A stretch of DNA of 7,360 bases from NCBI RefSeq assembly GCF_002413825.1, contig NZ_DHXT01000235.1, positions 12,957-20,316 of the forward strand. Direction: 5' to 3'. This document shows, one piece after another, positions 1 to 4,889 of the stretch. The number at the start of each line of letters is the position of its first letter. The stretch's first letter is position 1. Position numbers and translations under genes: made by a program. The notes under the pieces are model-generated. The model saw only the letters and a program-made list of their open reading frames with translations. It searched no databases and was not told the DNA's origin. Origin of the DNA: Rhodoferax sp. UBA5149 (GTDB lineage Bacteria; Pseudomonadota; Gammaproteobacteria; Burkholderiales; Burkholderiaceae_C).

Positions 1-258
1 CATGGCGCGCCCATAGCGCATGACCGCGGCGGGGCCGCGCACAAAACTGCTGAACCGCGCATAACGCGTCCCCAGCAGCCCCCACAGGATGCGAAAGGCC
101 ACGAGGCCGCCCAGGGTGTAGCCCAGGCTCACGTGCACCAGGCGCCAGCGTTCACTCTCCGCCGTGACGTAGGCGCCCGCAAAACTCAGCACCAGCAGCC
201 AGTGAAACATCCGCACCGGGGCGTCCCACACCAGAATTTTTGTCTTTGATTGAGGCAT
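1..258 (-). CDS. cytochrome b (b561-like, SHP/DHC-associated), partial
   Basis: N-terminal 86 codons of a membrane cytochrome b; the C-terminus lies beyond the left edge. The start region has the family pattern W-D-A-P-V-R-x-F-H-W (residues 11-20). His19 and His42 (LVHVSLGY) are likely heme ligands, lying in two predicted membrane segments at about 17-34 and 41-62. The second is followed by FRILWGLLG and a basic stretch. Known family role: quinol-oxidising cytochrome b that passes electrons to periplasmic c-type cytochromes. It starts 4 bases after the stop of the diheme cytochrome c gene, so the two are almost surely co-transcribed and perhaps translationally coupled, since only a weak ribosome site is visible. 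The quinol and diheme partners are inferred from context. It resembles the cytochrome b subunit of Ni/Fe hydrogenase, but no hydrogenase gene is in view. Confidence 0.85.
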   Translation of the reverse strand, partial: MPQSKTKILVWDAPVRMFHWLLVLSFAGAYVTAESERWRLVHVSLGYTLGGLVAFRILWGLLGTRYARFSSFVRGPAAVMRYGRAM

Positions 259-262
259 GTTT

Positions 263-751
263 TTACTTCGGAATGCGTACGTCGTGTTCGTTGAAGTTGC
301 CTTGTGCCGCGTTGCCGTGGCAGGCCGTGCAATTGGAGGGGCTGCCGACGGAGGCGCGCTTCCAGACCCCGGCAGGCACTTCGCCGTCACGGTGCTGGCG
401 CAAAAACCAGGCTGACTTCGTGATGCGGTCCTGCGGCGGTTCTTCGCTGACCCGCTTATAGCTGCCCGCGTTGGTCTTGAGCCAGCTGCTGAGTTCGCGC
501 ACGCTCGCCGCGTCCAGCGAGGCATCGGTGCCGTAATGTTGCCCCAGCGAACTCATCACGCGTTGCCAGGAAGCCGCTGGCAGCATGCCGGCCGGGTAGG
601 CCAGGTGGCAGCTGGCGCATTCCTGCTGGTATTTGGGCAGGACTGGCGCCATGGGGCCCTTGCTGCCGTGGTCGTCTGCATGGGCTGCCGTCACCGTGCC
701 TGCCGCCAGCAGCAGTGCAAGTGAAAGTCGGTTGAAGTTGGAACGTAACAT
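263..751 (-). CDS. diheme cytochrome c (DHC family)
   Basis: A 162-residue periplasmic diheme cytochrome c. Residues 1 to about 25 form a Sec signal peptide (basic start, LALLLAAG core, cut near AHA-DD). Two heme attachment sites are visible: C45-A-S-C48-H49 and C141-T-A-C144-H145, the second near the C-terminus. The middle contains the SWQRVMSSLGQHYG and WFLRQHRDGEVP segments typical of this family. In Rhodobacter sphaeroides the homologous DHC reduces SHP. Here it sits between the SHP gene (37-base gap) and the cytochrome b gene (4-base gap), the known shp-dhc-cytb arrangement, and probably shuttles electrons between those two proteins. The start at 751 has an AAGAAG-like ribosome site just upstream. 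Family assignment is strong; electron flow is inferred from homologues. Confidence 0.92.
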   Translation of the reverse strand: MLRSNFNRLSLALLLAAGTVTAAHADDHGSKGPMAPVLPKYQQECASCHLAYPAGMLPAASWQRVMSSLGQHYGTDASLDAASVRELSSWLKTNAGSYKRVSEEPPQDRITKSAWFLRQHRDGEVPAGVWKRASVGSPSNCTACHGNAAQGNFNEHDVRIPK

Positions 752-788
752 GAGCTTCTTTCAGAGAAATCAATCGGGCTTTGGCGGA

Positions 789-1184
789 TTAGCGCTTGAG
801 CGTCAGCAGCCAGGACAGCACATCCGCTTTTTCAGCTGCCGTGCATTCCCGGCCCATCACATCGTTGCAATTGCGGCGAAACCATTTCTCGGTTTTCGCC
901 GTGTCGGTAAAGCGTTCCGGGTTGAACGCCGGCGCCATGGGCGCGATCACCTTGGCCGTGCTGGCGTGCTTGCCATCAACGGTCGGCGTTGCGGTGTGAC
1001 AAGTGGAACAGCTCCAGTCCTTCCCGTGCCTGGTGGTGAATAGTTGTTGCCCGCGCGCAGGTTGGGCCGCGGCTCCCGCCTGTGCGGTGTAGCCTGCGAG
1101 TTGCTCTGCCGGAGTCACGGCATGAGCCAGTGGGCTCAATGCGGCGGCGGATACGATCAAAACGCGCGATAGAGAAGTAAACAT
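789..1184 (-). CDS. SHP-type oxygen-binding cytochrome c (DUF1924)
   Basis: A small periplasmic monoheme cytochrome c of the sphaeroides heme protein family, 131 residues from the chosen start. Residues 1-22 are a signal peptide ending PLAHA. The single heme site is C59-S-T-C62-H63. The later segment R-N105-C106-N-D-V-M-G-R-E-C114 fits the family pattern in which an asparagine is the sixth heme ligand, displaced when O2 or NO binds, and two nearby cysteines can form a disulfide. Known role: high-spin cytochrome reduced by DHC; its physiological substrate is uncertain. It is the first gene of the SHP-DHC-cytochrome b operon. Start choice: GGAGGT at 1199-1194 is 9 bases from ATG 1184 and only 3 from ATG 1190. 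The in-frame ATG at 1211 lies upstream of this site. A regulator box sits about 40 bases upstream. Confidence 0.9.
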   Translation of the reverse strand: MFTSLSRVLIVSAAALSPLAHAVTPAEQLAGYTAQAGAAAQPARGQQLFTTRHGKDWSCSTCHTATPTVDGKHASTAKVIAPMAPAFNPERFTDTAKTEKWFRRNCNDVMGRECTAAEKADVLSWLLTLKR

Positions 1185-1193
1185 GTGCATAGC

Positions 1194-1199
1194 ACCTCC
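1194..1199 (-). promoter_or_regulatory. ribosome binding site of SHP gene
   Basis: Perfect GGAGGT on the minus strand, 9 bases before ATG 1184 and 3 bases before ATG 1190. It decides against the longer in-frame ATG at 1211, which lies upstream of it. Confidence 0.75.
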
Positions 1200-1225
1200 A
1201 TGGGTAGCCATGGTAGGGAGCGCAG

Positions 1226-1242
1226 ATTAAGTCTTGCTTAAA
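1226..1242 (-). promoter_or_regulatory. PmrA/QseB-type response regulator box
   Basis: On the minus strand this reads TTTAAG-CAAGA-CTTAAT, an exact fit to the HTTAAK-N5-HTTAAK tandem consensus of PmrA-like (also QseB-like) OmpR-family regulators: two half-sites 11 bases apart. It ends 41 bases before the SHP start. Ten bases downstream is TACCAT (1215-1210), a possible -10 with no good -35, as expected for an activator-dependent promoter. The two half-sites also form a dyad, TTAAG-N5-CTTAA, so another dimeric regulator is possible. The regulator gene itself is not in the window. Confidence 0.5.
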
Positions 1243-1324
1243 AGCCGGCCGGCAGTTTCGAGGCGCAGACGGTCTTTTCCCCCAGTTCATGGGTGAGTGC
1301 GTTGGGTACAAGCTCTGCCGTTCG

Positions 1325-1353
1325 TTGATGGTTATCAAACCCCGGTTTTTAAG
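1325..1353 (+). promoter_or_regulatory. possible sigma-70 promoter of glycine-zipper gene
   Basis: TTGATG (1325-1330) and TTTAAG (1348-1353) are separated by 17 bases, each matching 4 of 6 consensus positions. The pair is 92 bases upstream of the glycine-zipper start. A perfect palindrome follows at about the expected transcription start. A promoter read by eye, so weak. Confidence 0.3.
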
Positions 1354-1359
1354 GCCTTG

Positions 1360-1373
1360 GCGTGGCGCCACGC
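1360..1373. repeat. 14-bp perfect palindrome
   Basis: GCGTGGCGCCACGC reads identically on both strands. It lies 72 bases before the glycine-zipper start and a few bases after the candidate -10 at 1348-1353. That position would suit an operator or a leader hairpin. There is no T-run, so it is not a terminator. Confidence 0.4.
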
Positions 1374-1445
1374 TCACGCTATTCTCAAAATGGAGTTTGG
1401 CGACTTTCGATGGGAGTTTGATTTCTTATAAATCAGGAGTGAATC

Positions 1446-2063
1446 ATGAGAAAACTTTTCTGGATGCTGACCCGTGGCCTGTTGCTAGCGGCCATGGCAT
1501 CGACGGCCTTTTCCGAGCCCGCCTTGACGCCGAAAGCGCAGTACGCCGCCGACAGCAAAACAGCACAGACGCGCTACGCGGCGGACAAAAAGCTCTGCAA
1601 TGACGAAACCTCATCCAACGCCCGCCTGCAATGCAGGCGCGATGCCAAAGCCGAGTACGACAAGGCCATCACAACCGCCAAGGCGCAACTGAAAGCGGCT
1701 GGCGTGACGCCGCAAGAAGCCAAGGCCGTCTGCGCCGATTGCGGCAAGGTGGTCGCCGTCAGCACGAGCGAGAAGGAAGGCGAGGGCGGCCCGGTCGGGA
1801 TGATTGCGGGCGGTGTCACTGGCGCCCTACTGGGCCGCCAGATCGGTAGCGGTTTGGGCAAGGATCTGGCCACGATTGCCGGGGCCGCGGGGGGCGCTTA
1901 TGCGGGCAAGAAGATCGAAGAGAAGGTGAAAACCCACACCGTGTGGACGGTTAGCGTGCACTACGTCGATGGCCGCAGAAACAATTTCGAATTCAATCAG
2001 GACCCCGGCCTGAAGGTGGGGGATCCGGTGAAAAACTCGGGCAATACCATCGTTCGTAATTGA
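1446..2063 (+). CDS. secreted glycine-zipper 2TM protein
   Basis: A 205-residue envelope protein of the glycine-zipper / 17 kDa-surface-antigen type. Residues 1-23 are a signal peptide cut near AFS-EP. There is no lipobox cysteine, so it is probably not a lipoprotein. Residues about 28-85 are Ala/Lys-rich and helical with a small internal echo (YAADSK, YAADKK) and two cysteines, C51 and C63. A C96-A-D-C99 pair follows. The glycine zipper spans about 115-156 (GMIAGGVTGALLG, then IAGAAGGAYAG) and can form a membrane hairpin. The C-terminal 40 residues look like a small beta domain (WTVSVHYVDG, GDPV). AGGAG at 1435-1439, 6 bases before the ATG, supports the start. Function is unknown, perhaps envelope integrity. 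It is monocistronic and converges on radA with a 15-base gap. Confidence 0.85.
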   Translation: MRKLFWMLTRGLLLAAMASTAFSEPALTPKAQYAADSKTAQTRYAADKKLCNDETSSNARLQCRRDAKAEYDKAITTAKAQLKAAGVTPQEAKAVCADCGKVVAVSTSEKEGEGGPVGMIAGGVTGALLGRQIGSGLGKDLATIAGAAGGAYAGKKIEEKVKTHTVWTVSVHYVDGRRNNFEFNQDPGLKVGDPVKNSGNTIVRN

Positions 2064-2078
2064 GCGGTCGGTGCCCCA

Positions 2079-3446
2079 TCAGGCCAGTGAGCGCACCACT
2101 TCCATCGCCTGCTCGACCCGCTCCACGGCGTGAATGGTCAGCCCCTCAATCGGTTTTTTCGGCGCATTGGCTTTGGGCACGATCGCCACGCTGAAGCCCA
2201 GCTTGGCGGCCTCTTTCAATCGTTCCTGGCCGCGCGGTGCCGGCCGCACCTCACCCGCCAGCCCGACTTCGCCAAAGGCAATAAAGCCCTTGGGTAATGG
2301 TTTGCCACGCAGGCTGGAGGTGATGGCCAGCAGCACCGCCAGGTCGGCGGCGGGCTCGCTGATGCGCACGCCGCCGACCGCATTCACAAACACGTCCTGG
2401 TCCATGCAGGCGATTCCCGCATGGCGGTGCAGCACGGCCAGCAACATGGCCAGACGGTCCTTGTCCAGACCCACGCTCAGGCGCCGGGGAGAGGGTCCGC
2501 CGCTGTCCACCAGCGCCTGAATCTCCACCAGCATCGGGCGCGTGCCTTCCAGCGTGACCATCACGCAACTGCCGGGCACCGGCTCGGCGTGCTGGCTCAG
2601 GAAAATGGCACTCGGGTTGGACACGCCTTTGAGGCCTTTCTCGGTCATGGCGAACACGCCAATTTCGTTGACGGCGCCAAAGCGGTTCTTGATGGCGCGT
2701 ACCAGTCGAAAGCTGCTGTGCGTGTCGCCTTCAAAGTACAGCACCGTGTCCACCATGTGCTCCAGCACGCGCGGCCCGGCCAGCGCGCCTTCCTTGGTGA
2801 CGTGGCCGACCAGCACGATGCAGACGCCGCTGGCCTTGGCCGCGCGCGTCAGGTGGGCCGCGCATTCGCGCACCTGCGCCACCGAGCCGGGCGCCGAGGT
2901 GAGTTGATCGGAGTAAACAGTTTGAATCGAGTCAATGACGGCGATGTCGGGTTGCGTGGCATCGAGCGTGGCGAGAATCCGCTCCAGCTGGATCTCGGCC
3001 AGCACCTTGACCTGGCTGTTGTCCAGGCCGAGGCGGCGCGAACGCAATGCCACCTGGGCACCACTTTCTTCGCCCGTCACGTACAAGGTTTTTTGTCCGC
3101 TGCGCTGCAGCGAATCCAGCGCCTGCAACAGCAGGGTGGACTTGCCAATGCCGGGGTCGCCGCCGATCAGTACGACGCCGCCTTCGACCATGCCGCCGCC
3201 CAGCACCCGGTCCAGTTCTTCGTGGCCAGTGGGGGTGCGCGCCATATCCACCGCGTCAATGTCGCCCAGAGTCGTCACTTCCGCGGTCTTGGCCAGCGAA
3301 GCGAACCTGTTTTTGGTTGGTGCCGCGCTTTCGGCGACCGATTCGATCAGCGTGTTCCAGGCGTTGCAGCTGGGGCATTTGCCCAGCCATTTGGGGCTGG
3401 TGCCGCCACAGTCGGAGCAAACGTAAACGGTTTTTTCTTTGGCCAT
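2079..3446 (-). CDS. radA: DNA repair ATPase RadA (Sms)
   Basis: RadA, a RecA-related ATPase that drives branch migration and processing of recombination intermediates in the cytoplasm; 455 residues, normal for the family. In order: a C4 zinc finger (C10-x2-C13 and C24-x2-C27); a RecA-like core with Walker A GDPGIGKST at 96-104 and Walker B IAVIDS ending at D172-S173; the RadA signature KNRFG at 253-257; and a Lon-like C-terminal domain from about 290 to the end. The start is set at 3446 (MAKEKTVYVC), where family members begin. An upstream in-frame ATG at 3473 adds nine unconserved residues and falls inside the SOS-like box. The gene appears monocistronic and converges on the glycine-zipper gene, with no clear hairpin terminator between them. 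No key residue is missing. Confidence 0.97.
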   Translation of the reverse strand: MAKEKTVYVCSDCGGTSPKWLGKCPSCNAWNTLIESVAESAAPTKNRFASLAKTAEVTTLGDIDAVDMARTPTGHEELDRVLGGGMVEGGVVLIGGDPGIGKSTLLLQALDSLQRSGQKTLYVTGEESGAQVALRSRRLGLDNSQVKVLAEIQLERILATLDATQPDIAVIDSIQTVYSDQLTSAPGSVAQVRECAAHLTRAAKASGVCIVLVGHVTKEGALAGPRVLEHMVDTVLYFEGDTHSSFRLVRAIKNRFGAVNEIGVFAMTEKGLKGVSNPSAIFLSQHAEPVPGSCVMVTLEGTRPMLVEIQALVDSGGPSPRRLSVGLDKDRLAMLLAVLHRHAGIACMDQDVFVNAVGGVRISEPAADLAVLLAITSSLRGKPLPKGFIAFGEVGLAGEVRPAPRGQERLKEAAKLGFSVAIVPKANAPKKPIEGLTIHAVERVEQAMEVVRSLA

Positions 3447-3460
3447 GGCTGGGGATAATA

Positions 3461-3476
3461 CTGTATAAAACAACAG
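3461..3476 (-). promoter_or_regulatory. LexA-type SOS box upstream of radA
   Basis: CTGT-N8-ACAG, a perfect match to the gammaproteobacterial/betaproteobacterial LexA core, here with an AT-rich spacer (plus strand CTGTATAAAACAACAG, preceded by TA). It ends 14 bases before the radA ATG. The only nearby gene it could control is radA, because the next minus-strand gene ends at 3610 and no plus-strand gene starts here. It suggests damage-inducible radA. LexA binding is inferred. Confidence 0.55.
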
Positions 3477-3508
3477 ATATCCGCAAGGCCGACTGGCAAG
3501 CTTGTGAT

Positions 3509-3565
3509 TGCTATGGTATTTGTAGCTGCTTACGCAATGTTTGCGCGGGCAATCTCAAATTCAGG
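3509..3565 (+). repeat. degenerate copy A of dispersed intergenic repeat
   Basis: Contains TGCTAT (3509-3514), a 16-base spacer with GTAGCTGCT, then TACGCA (3531-3536). The same TGCTAT-N16-TACGCA frame occurs at 4837-4864. The layout resembles a roughly 55-60 base intergenic repeat I recall from Comamonadaceae (GCTAT...TAGCTGCTTGCGC...GGCTAGAGGCCAA). The right half of this copy is decayed, so its end is approximate. Confidence 0.45.
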
Positions 3566-3609
3566 TGCAACACGCCGGTGGTTTTACGGTGGCAGTGGCG
3601 GCGCGTGTT

Positions 3610-3774
3610 TCAAGTCATGTGCTGTGTGATCGGCGCCACGGCGGCGCGCATTTCGCCGGGGTGTCCGCCCAGGGTGACCGGGATTGACAAGAAGGCGATG
3701 AGAACCACTGGTACCAGCGCGGCGATGACGACGCCAAGGTACTGGTTGACGAACAAACGCAGGGATGAATCCAT
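3610..3774 (-). CDS. small single-pass membrane protein, 54 residues
   Basis: A short gene with no recognised function. It starts MDSSLRLFVNQYL, has one hydrophobic membrane segment at about residues 13-32 (containing ALVPVVLIAF) and a hydrophilic tail with LGGHPGEMRAAV, ending QHMT before TGA. There is no signal peptidase site, so it is probably an inner-membrane anchored peptide. GAGGT lies 5 bases before the ATG, a strong ribosome site. A near-perfect PmrA/QseB-type box lies 51 bases upstream. It is alone, 163 bases upstream of radA and divergent from the aldolase gene. I have a faint memory of similar small proteins in Comamonadaceae but cannot confirm it. It could be a regulator of a sensor kinase or a membrane-stress peptide; both are guesses. 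That it is coding rests on the RBS, the clean membrane helix and the otherwise empty region. Confidence 0.7.
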   Translation of the reverse strand: MDSSLRLFVNQYLGVVIAALVPVVLIAFLSIPVTLGGHPGEMRAAVAPITQHMT

Positions 3775-3825
3775 GGAGAACCTCTTTGTGGAAGTGAATC
3801 GATGCCGCTATCTTCGCGGTCCAGT

Positions 3826-3842
3826 CTTAAGGGCGTCTTAGG
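3826..3842 (-). promoter_or_regulatory. PmrA/QseB-type box upstream of small membrane protein
   Basis: On the minus strand this reads CCTAAG-ACGCC-CTTAAG, one base off the HTTAAK-N5-HTTAAK consensus, with the same 11-base period and orientation as the site before the SHP gene. It lies 51 bases before the ATG at 3774. GAAGAT, 10 bases downstream, sits where TACCAT lies in the SHP promoter. The nearest plus-strand gene is 169 bases away, so the small gene is the likelier target. Confidence 0.4.
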
Positions 3843-3976
3843 ACACCTGTTCCCGCTGGCGCGCCATCATTTGCCCAGGAGGTGAGTCGCTGGATCAAGC
3901 AAGCATCCGTTGCGGGACAAGGGGATGGCTGCAGGGCATGCGCTTCATCAAGGCTTAGACTGACGCTGAACGACCA

Positions 3977-4007
3977 GAAAATAATCGCCCGACGGCGGGA
4001 AAATAAT
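3977..4007 (+). repeat. direct repeat GAAAATAAT x2 before aldolase gene
   Basis: Two identical 9-base repeats at 3977-3985 and 3999-4007, 22 bases apart (two helical turns), ending 4 bases before the aldolase ATG. It is AT-rich in a GC-rich setting. This could be an operator or the promoter -10/leader region. No strong Shine-Dalgarno sequence is visible for the gene, so the repeat occupies the ribosome-binding area. Confidence 0.35.
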
Positions 4008-4011
4008 TTGT

Positions 4012-4833
4012 ATGAAAACACCTGTCAACATCTTCAAACAATCCCTGCAAAACCAGCAAGCCCAGATCGGCCTGTGGCTGGGCCTGGCCGAGCCTTATTG
4101 CGCGGAAATCCTGGCCGACACCGGCTATGACTGGTTGCTGATCGACTGCGAACATGCGCCCAACGATGTGCGCTCGGTGTTGGCGCAGTTGCAGGCCATT
4201 GCCAGCGCCACCAGTGCGCTCACGGGTCCGGGTTCGCACCCCGTGGTTCGCGTCCCGGTTGGTGACACGGCGCTGATCAAACAGTACCTCGACCTGGGTG
4301 CGGCGACCATTCTGGTGCCGATGGTGGATACGGCGGCCCAAGCGGCCCAGCTGGCGCAGGCCATGCGCTATCCGCCGCAGGGTATTCGCGGCATGGGCAG
4401 TGCGCTGGCGCGCTCCTCGCGCTGGCAACGCTATCCCAACTACATCCATGAAGCCAACGACCAAGTGTGCCTGCTGGTGCAAGCCGAGACGGTGGAGGCC
4501 ATGCGCAATCTGGACGCCATTGCCGCCACGCCGGGGGTCGATGGGGTCTTCATCGGCCCGGCCGATTTGTCGGCTTCCATGGGCTTTTCCGGCAACCCGG
4601 GTCACCCCCAGGTACAGGCCGCGATTGAAGACGGACTCCAGCGCATCCTCCGGGCTGGCAAGGCGCCCGGCATACTGGCCACCAGCGAAGCCCAGGCGCG
4701 GCATTGGCTGCAAGCCGGCGCCCTGTTCGTGGCCGTGGGCGTCGACACCGTGTTGCTGACGGCGGCGGCGACCGCGCTGCTGGAGAAGTTCAAGACGCCC
4801 GGTGCTGCGGCCACCATCGGCAGTGCTTACTGA
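4012..4833 (+). CDS. HpcH/HpaI-family class II aldolase
   Basis: A 273-residue metal-dependent class II aldolase of the HpcH/HpaI group, which cleaves 4-hydroxy-2-oxo acids to pyruvate (or a related 2-oxo acid) and an aldehyde. The TIM-barrel family signatures are present: LIDCEH with the catalytic H48, R80 in VVRVPVG, the metal ligand E159 in QAET, and D185 in the GPADLS loop. These match His45, Arg70, Glu149 and Asp175 of E. coli HpaI. RGMGSALARSSRW (126-138) is the usual substrate-side loop. Length is slightly above the family average because of a short insert at about 66-76. It is first in a plus-strand pair with a ketopantoate reductase-like enzyme. No homoprotocatechuate genes are nearby, so an hpaI role is not supported. 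Related options are 2-keto-3-deoxy-sugar-acid aldolase or citramalyl-type lyase. Confidence 0.9.
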   Translation: MKTPVNIFKQSLQNQQAQIGLWLGLAEPYCAEILADTGYDWLLIDCEHAPNDVRSVLAQLQAIASATSALTGPGSHPVVRVPVGDTALIKQYLDLGAATILVPMVDTAAQAAQLAQAMRYPPQGIRGMGSALARSSRWQRYPNYIHEANDQVCLLVQAETVEAMRNLDAIAATPGVDGVFIGPADLSASMGFSGNPGHPQVQAAIEDGLQRILRAGKAPGILATSEAQARHWLQAGALFVAVGVDTVLLTAAATALLEKFKTPGAAATIGSAY

Positions 4834-4836
4834 CGG

Positions 4837-4889
4837 TGCTATAAAAATTAGAGCGTCCTACGCATATTCGACGGGGGCTAGAGGCCAAT
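4837..4889 (+). repeat. dispersed intergenic repeat copy B
   Basis: TGCTAT (4837-4842), a 16-base spacer, TACGCA (4859-4864), then GGGGGCTAGAGGCCAAT up to the start codon of the next gene. It shares the TGCTAT-N16-TACGCA frame with the copy at 3509. The right end (GGCTAGAGGCCAA) matches the repeat family I recall from Comamonadaceae. It fills almost the whole 56-base gap between the two metabolic genes. AGAGG at 4880-4884 is 5 bases from ATG 4890 and appears to be that gene's ribosome site. Confidence 0.55.

Noticed and set aside
1244..1253. GCCGGCCGGC palindrome
   Set aside because: It is a short pure-GC self-complementary run expected by chance in GC-rich DNA; nothing else marks it.
976..1377. 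Minus-strand open frame of 133 codons overlapping the SHP start and upstream region
   Set aside because: It runs through the SHP coding sequence in another frame and shows no family features; the SHP frame has signal peptide, heme site and ribosome site.
2421..3458. Long open frame of 345 codons on the plus strand opposite radA
   Set aside because: It is fully antisense to an intact, highly conserved radA and its translation is His/Gln/Arg-rich with no domain, a typical GC-rich shadow frame.
3447..3473. N-terminal extension of RadA from ATG 3473
   Set aside because: It adds nine unconserved residues, overlaps the SOS-like box and has no ribosome site; RadA proteins begin with the MAK-type start at 3446.
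3047..3841. Plus-strand open frame of 264 codons from inside radA across the intergenic region
   Set aside because: The translation is Arg/Pro/Cys-rich without motifs. It overlaps the radA start, the SOS box and the antisense of the better supported small membrane protein gene.
3955..4713. Minus-strand open frame of 252 codons opposite the aldolase
   Set aside because: It is antisense to a complete catalytic aldolase, low-complexity in composition and has no recognisable domain.
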